DNA of 5,973 nucleotides from Promicromonosporaceae bacterium. GTDB taxonomy: Bacteria > Actinomycetota > Actinomycetes > Actinomycetales > Cellulomonadaceae. Shown here in pieces: positions 4,718-5,973 of the stretch. Below the pieces are notes generated by a model. It saw only the letters and a program-made list of their open reading frames with translations. It did no database searches and was not told the DNA's origin. The stretch lies in the NCBI GenBank assembly GCA_009780755.1, contig WQZL01000155.1, positions 1 to 5,973 of the forward strand. Direction: 5' to 3'. Within the stretch, counting starts at the first letter, position 1. Every line of letters starts with the position of its first letter. The translations under genes and the position numbers were made by a program.

Positions 4718-5973
4718 ATGGCATATCCGCTGCACAACACGTCCGACGCTGGGAGCGCCTTCGGGATCCCGGCTTCCCCGAATCTGCCTGACTTGGAGCG
4801 GGGCGTGCTTGCCTACTGGGAGGCCGACGGAACGTTCCAGGCATCCGTCGAGCGCAATGCGGCCGGGGAAAATGGCGCCAACGAGTTTGTCTTCTATGAC
4901 GGCCCCCCCTTCGCCAACGGCCTGCCGCACTACGGCCATCTGCTCACCGGTTACGCCAAGGATGTGATCCCGCGCTTCCAGACCATGCGTGGTCGCCGCG
5001 TCGAACGCCGCTTCGGCTGGGACACCCACGGCCTGCCCGCCGAACTTGAAGCGATGGATCAGCTCGGCATCAAGACCAAGGAGGAAATCCTTGAACTCGG
5101 CCTGGAGAAGTTCAATGCCAAGTGCCGCGAATCCGTGATGAAGTACGCCCTCATTTGGCGCGAATACGTCACCCGCCAGGCCCGCTGGGTTGACTTCGAG
5201 GGTGACTACAAGACGATGGACCTGTCATTCATGGAGTCGGTGATCTGGGGCTTTAAGCAGCTCTGGGACAAGGGCCTCATTTACGAGGGCTTCCGCGTGC
5301 TGCCCTACTGCTGGAACGACCAGACTCCGCTGTCCAACCATGAGCTGCGCATGGACGATGACGTTTATCAGGACCGCCAAGATCCCTCGCTGACCGTGGG
5401 ACTGAAGGTGGTTTCGATCGGCTCAACCACCGATAAGGTGCGCGAGGGTGACCTGCTGCTCATCTGGACGACGACCCCCTGGACCCTACCCAGCAACCTG
5501 CTGATCGCCGCCGGGCCAGAGGTCGAGTACGCCATCGTCGAATCGTCAAAGCCAACGGGCCGGACGGAGCGATACATCATCGCCGCCGAACGCCTCGCGT
5601 CATACAGCCGGGAACTACAGGAGGACGAGGAGACTCCGCTGGCCGAGCAGATCGTTGGCTGCCTGAGCGGCGCCGAACTCGCTGGAACCCACTACCGCCC
5701 GCCGTTCGGCTACCGCGAAGGCCAGGAGAACGCGCACCGTGTGGTCACCGCCGATTTTGTGACCACCACGGATGGCACCGGCCTGGTACACATCGCCCCG
5801 GCCTTCGGCGAGGACGACAAGGCCGTCTGCGACCGGGAGGGAGTCGAGACCTTCATGCCCGTCGGCCCCGATGGTTGCTTCATGTTCCCGGTGACCGACT
5901 ATGAGGGAATGCAGGTCTTCGAGGCGAATCCGCGCATCATCGAGCACTTGAAAAACAGGACGCGAGGCGAGGT
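4718..5973 (+). CDS. ileS: Isoleucyl-tRNA synthetase IleS (type 2), 3' end cut by window edge
   Basis: Cytoplasmic class I synthetase that charges tRNA-Ile with isoleucine and removes misactivated valine. The 418 visible codons stay open to the edge; the full protein should be about 1,050 residues, so the KMSKS loop and anticodon domain are missing. Seen in order are the N-terminal FVFYDGPPFANGLPHYGH stretch with HIGH-class motif HYGH (71-74), and GWDTHGLPAE. Next come the catalytic-domain YEGFRVLPYCWNDQTPLSNHEL region, then the CP1 editing domain with WTTTPWTLPSN (250-260) and GTGLVHIAPAFGEDD (353-367). HYGH and the PYCWNDQTPLSNHE region mark the eukaryote-like IleS2 form usual in actinobacteria. 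The start is set by GAGGAG downstream of the isoleucine T-box, whose AUC specifier independently supports the identity. Expression should rise when tRNA-Ile is uncharged. Confidence 0.97.
   Translation, partial: MAYPLHNTSDAGSAFGIPASPNLPDLERGVLAYWEADGTFQASVERNAAGENGANEFVFYDGPPFANGLPHYGHLLTGYAKDVIPRFQTMRGRRVERRFGWDTHGLPAELEAMDQLGIKTKEEILELGLEKFNAKCRESVMKYALIWREYVTRQARWVDFEGDYKTMDLSFMESVIWGFKQLWDKGLIYEGFRVLPYCWNDQTPLSNHELRMDDDVYQDRQDPSLTVGLKVVSIGSTTDKVREGDLLLIWTTTPWTLPSNLLIAAGPEVEYAIVESSKPTGRTERYIIAAERLASYSRELQEDEETPLAEQIVGCLSGAELAGTHYRPPFGYREGQENAHRVVTADFVTTTDGTGLVHIAPAFGEDDKAVCDREGVETFMPVGPDGCFMFPVTDYEGMQVFEANPRIIEHLKNRTRGE

Noticed and set aside
4610..5029. 139-residue open frame on the minus strand over the T-box and ileS start
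   Set aside because: Opposite a certain coding region and a structured leader; no motif and no promoter or ribosome site recognised.
5615..5947. 110-residue open frame on the minus strand
   Set aside because: Antisense shadow of the IleS editing domain region.
1..5973. Insertion sequence, CRISPR array, tRNA gene or attachment site
   Set aside because: No transposase fragment, repeat-spacer array, cloverleaf sequence or flanking direct repeats were recognised by eye on either strand.

Overview
The window looks like a piece of chromosome from a high-G+C actinobacterium (Actinomycetota). No gene fixes a genus. The evidence is a PHO box built like those of Streptomyces PhoP, a YefM/YoeB pair resembling mycobacterial RelJ/RelK, a PstB with a typical actinobacterial C-terminus, a translational-type T-box in front of ileS, and an IleS of the type 2 ('eukaryote-like', HYGH) form. 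These family comparisons are from memory.

Layout. Positions 1-3059, minus strand, hold the high-affinity phosphate ABC transporter operon pstS-pstC-pstA-pstB. It is read right to left with gaps or overlaps of 1-5 bases, and pstB is cut by the left window edge. Positions 3060-3181 are a divergent control region with three 11-bp-spaced GTTCACC-like repeats (a probable PHO box). To the right, on the plus strand, 3182-3961 encode a second, complete PstB ATPase of a clearly different sequence lineage. Positions 3964-3990 hold nested inverted repeats, the likely autoregulatory operator of a yefM-yoeB toxin-antitoxin operon (3999-4498, ATGA overlap). A promoter overlapping the yoeB stop codon then leads into an isoleucine T-box riboswitch (about 4534-4714). 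This is followed by the first 418 codons of ileS (4718 to the right edge).

How the parts work together. PstS captures phosphate outside the membrane, PstC and PstA form the channel, and a PstB dimer powers import. The two pstB genes flank one PHO box and could both respond to phosphate starvation. YefM/YoeB is an independent stress module lodged between the phosphate locus and ileS. The ileS leader should sense uncharged tRNA-Ile and release the ribosome binding site.

Nothing here is a wholly new system. The points most worth a second look are the divergent second pstB, the PHO box with a possibly leaderless pstS mRNA, a YoeB with Lys where the catalytic Glu46 is expected, and an 8-bp sequestrator helix in the ileS T-box. 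No stretch over 300 bases is empty. Gaps between genes are regulatory, and no convincing intrinsic terminator was seen.
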